Part shown: in pieces, positions 63,952 through 64,000 of the stretch
How the letters are laid out: each line of letters opens with the position of its first letter
Numbering within the stretch: position 1 is the stretch's first letter
From: Halopseudomonas litoralis
GTDB taxonomy: Bacteria; Pseudomonadota; Gammaproteobacteria; Pseudomonadales; Pseudomonadaceae
Length of the DNA: 64,000 nt
NCBI RefSeq assembly: GCF_900105005.1
Contig: NZ_LT629748.1
Coordinates: 1,054,001 to 1,118,000, forward strand
Direction of reading: 5' to 3'
Notes under the pieces: model-generated
What the model was told of the DNA's origin: nothing
The model's input: only the letters and a program-made list of their open reading frames with translations
Databases searched by the model: none
Made by a program: the position numbers and the translations under genes

Positions 63952-64000
63952 TCAAAAGATACGGATGAAATCGTCGGGGCGGGGGTTCTCATCAAGCGTC
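63952..64000 (-). CDS. Possible C-terminal end of an upstream gene (partial)
   Basis: The last 49 bases on the minus strand hold an open frame that ends TLDENPRPDDFIRIF followed by TGA at 63952-63954. It ends 72 bases upstream of the transporter start and runs off the window. The residue pattern looks like a real protein tail, but no family can be named from 15 residues. Confidence 0.35.
   Translation of the reverse strand, partial: TLDENPRPDDFIRIF

Overview
The window is about 64 kb of high-GC gammaproteobacterial chromosome from a member of Pseudomonadaceae (Pseudomonas in the broad sense; a small-genome Halopseudomonas-type lineage is possible but not provable here). Two blocks of gene order support this. 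One is metG, then rsxABCDGE-nth, then a small PA3496-type protein. The other is the divergent pair aer / acnA. Both resemble Pseudomonas aeruginosa. Almost every gene is intact, and no rRNA, tRNA, CRISPR array or prophage was seen.

Layout. 1-2.1 kb: partial mlaA and an exported alpha/beta hydrolase, then a small acidic protein. 2.2-8.2 kb: nth and the complete Rnf/Rsx electron-transport operon, on the minus strand. 8.4-10.5 kb: metG. 10.6-22.3 kb: housekeeping and stress genes, including GlsB/YeaQ, an ABM monooxygenase-like protein, a LemA-TPM-TPM trio, NnrS, RcnB-like, LexA-controlled yebG, VOC, DUF4142, META, MscS, an EamA transporter and an exported metallophosphoesterase. 22.6-35.1 kb: a nine-gene minus-strand exopolysaccharide operon. 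In transcription order it holds a Wzc-type tyrosine autokinase, Ugd, a GT4, a Wzy/ligase-like protein, two GT4s, a ManC/AlgA-type enzyme, a GT4 and a WcaJ-type initiating transferase. 35.3-39.7 kb: a winged-helix/pseudokinase fusion, and on the other strand a TupA-like ATP-grasp ligase and an OafA-type acyltransferase that probably decorate the polymer. 39.7-46 kb: glmS, aer, acnA. 46-61 kb: a repeat cluster, an ABC exporter, small metabolic and repair genes (ttcA, tag-like, sprT-like), two large secreted lipoproteins, a patatin-like protein and a PepSY-PepSY-response regulator-histidine kinase operon. 61.2-62.4 kb: a complete IS110-family insertion sequence. 62.5-64 kb: a Na+/H+ antiporter-family transporter.

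How genes work together. The polysaccharide cluster makes GDP-mannose (ManC) and UDP-glucuronate (Ugd), starts on undecaprenyl phosphate with WcaJ, extends with four GT4 enzymes and controls chain length with the Wzc-like kinase. GlmS, the acyltransferase and the TupA-like ligase lie beside it. No Wza, Wzx or Wzb gene is present in the window.

The strongest discovery candidate is the IS110-family element at 61208-62403. The 215 bases before its transposase fold by eye into a 5' hairpin followed by two internal-loop stems, the layout of an IS110 bridge RNA. The two sides of the first internal loop carry ATCGTT and GTGGGA, which match the left and right halves of the site where the element sits (GATCGTT / CCCAC). 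That site is one unit of a dispersed palindromic repeat present elsewhere in the window, so the RNA appears to encode the element's own repeat-directed target. A decayed end of a related element lies at 22401-22459, also beside a repeat unit.
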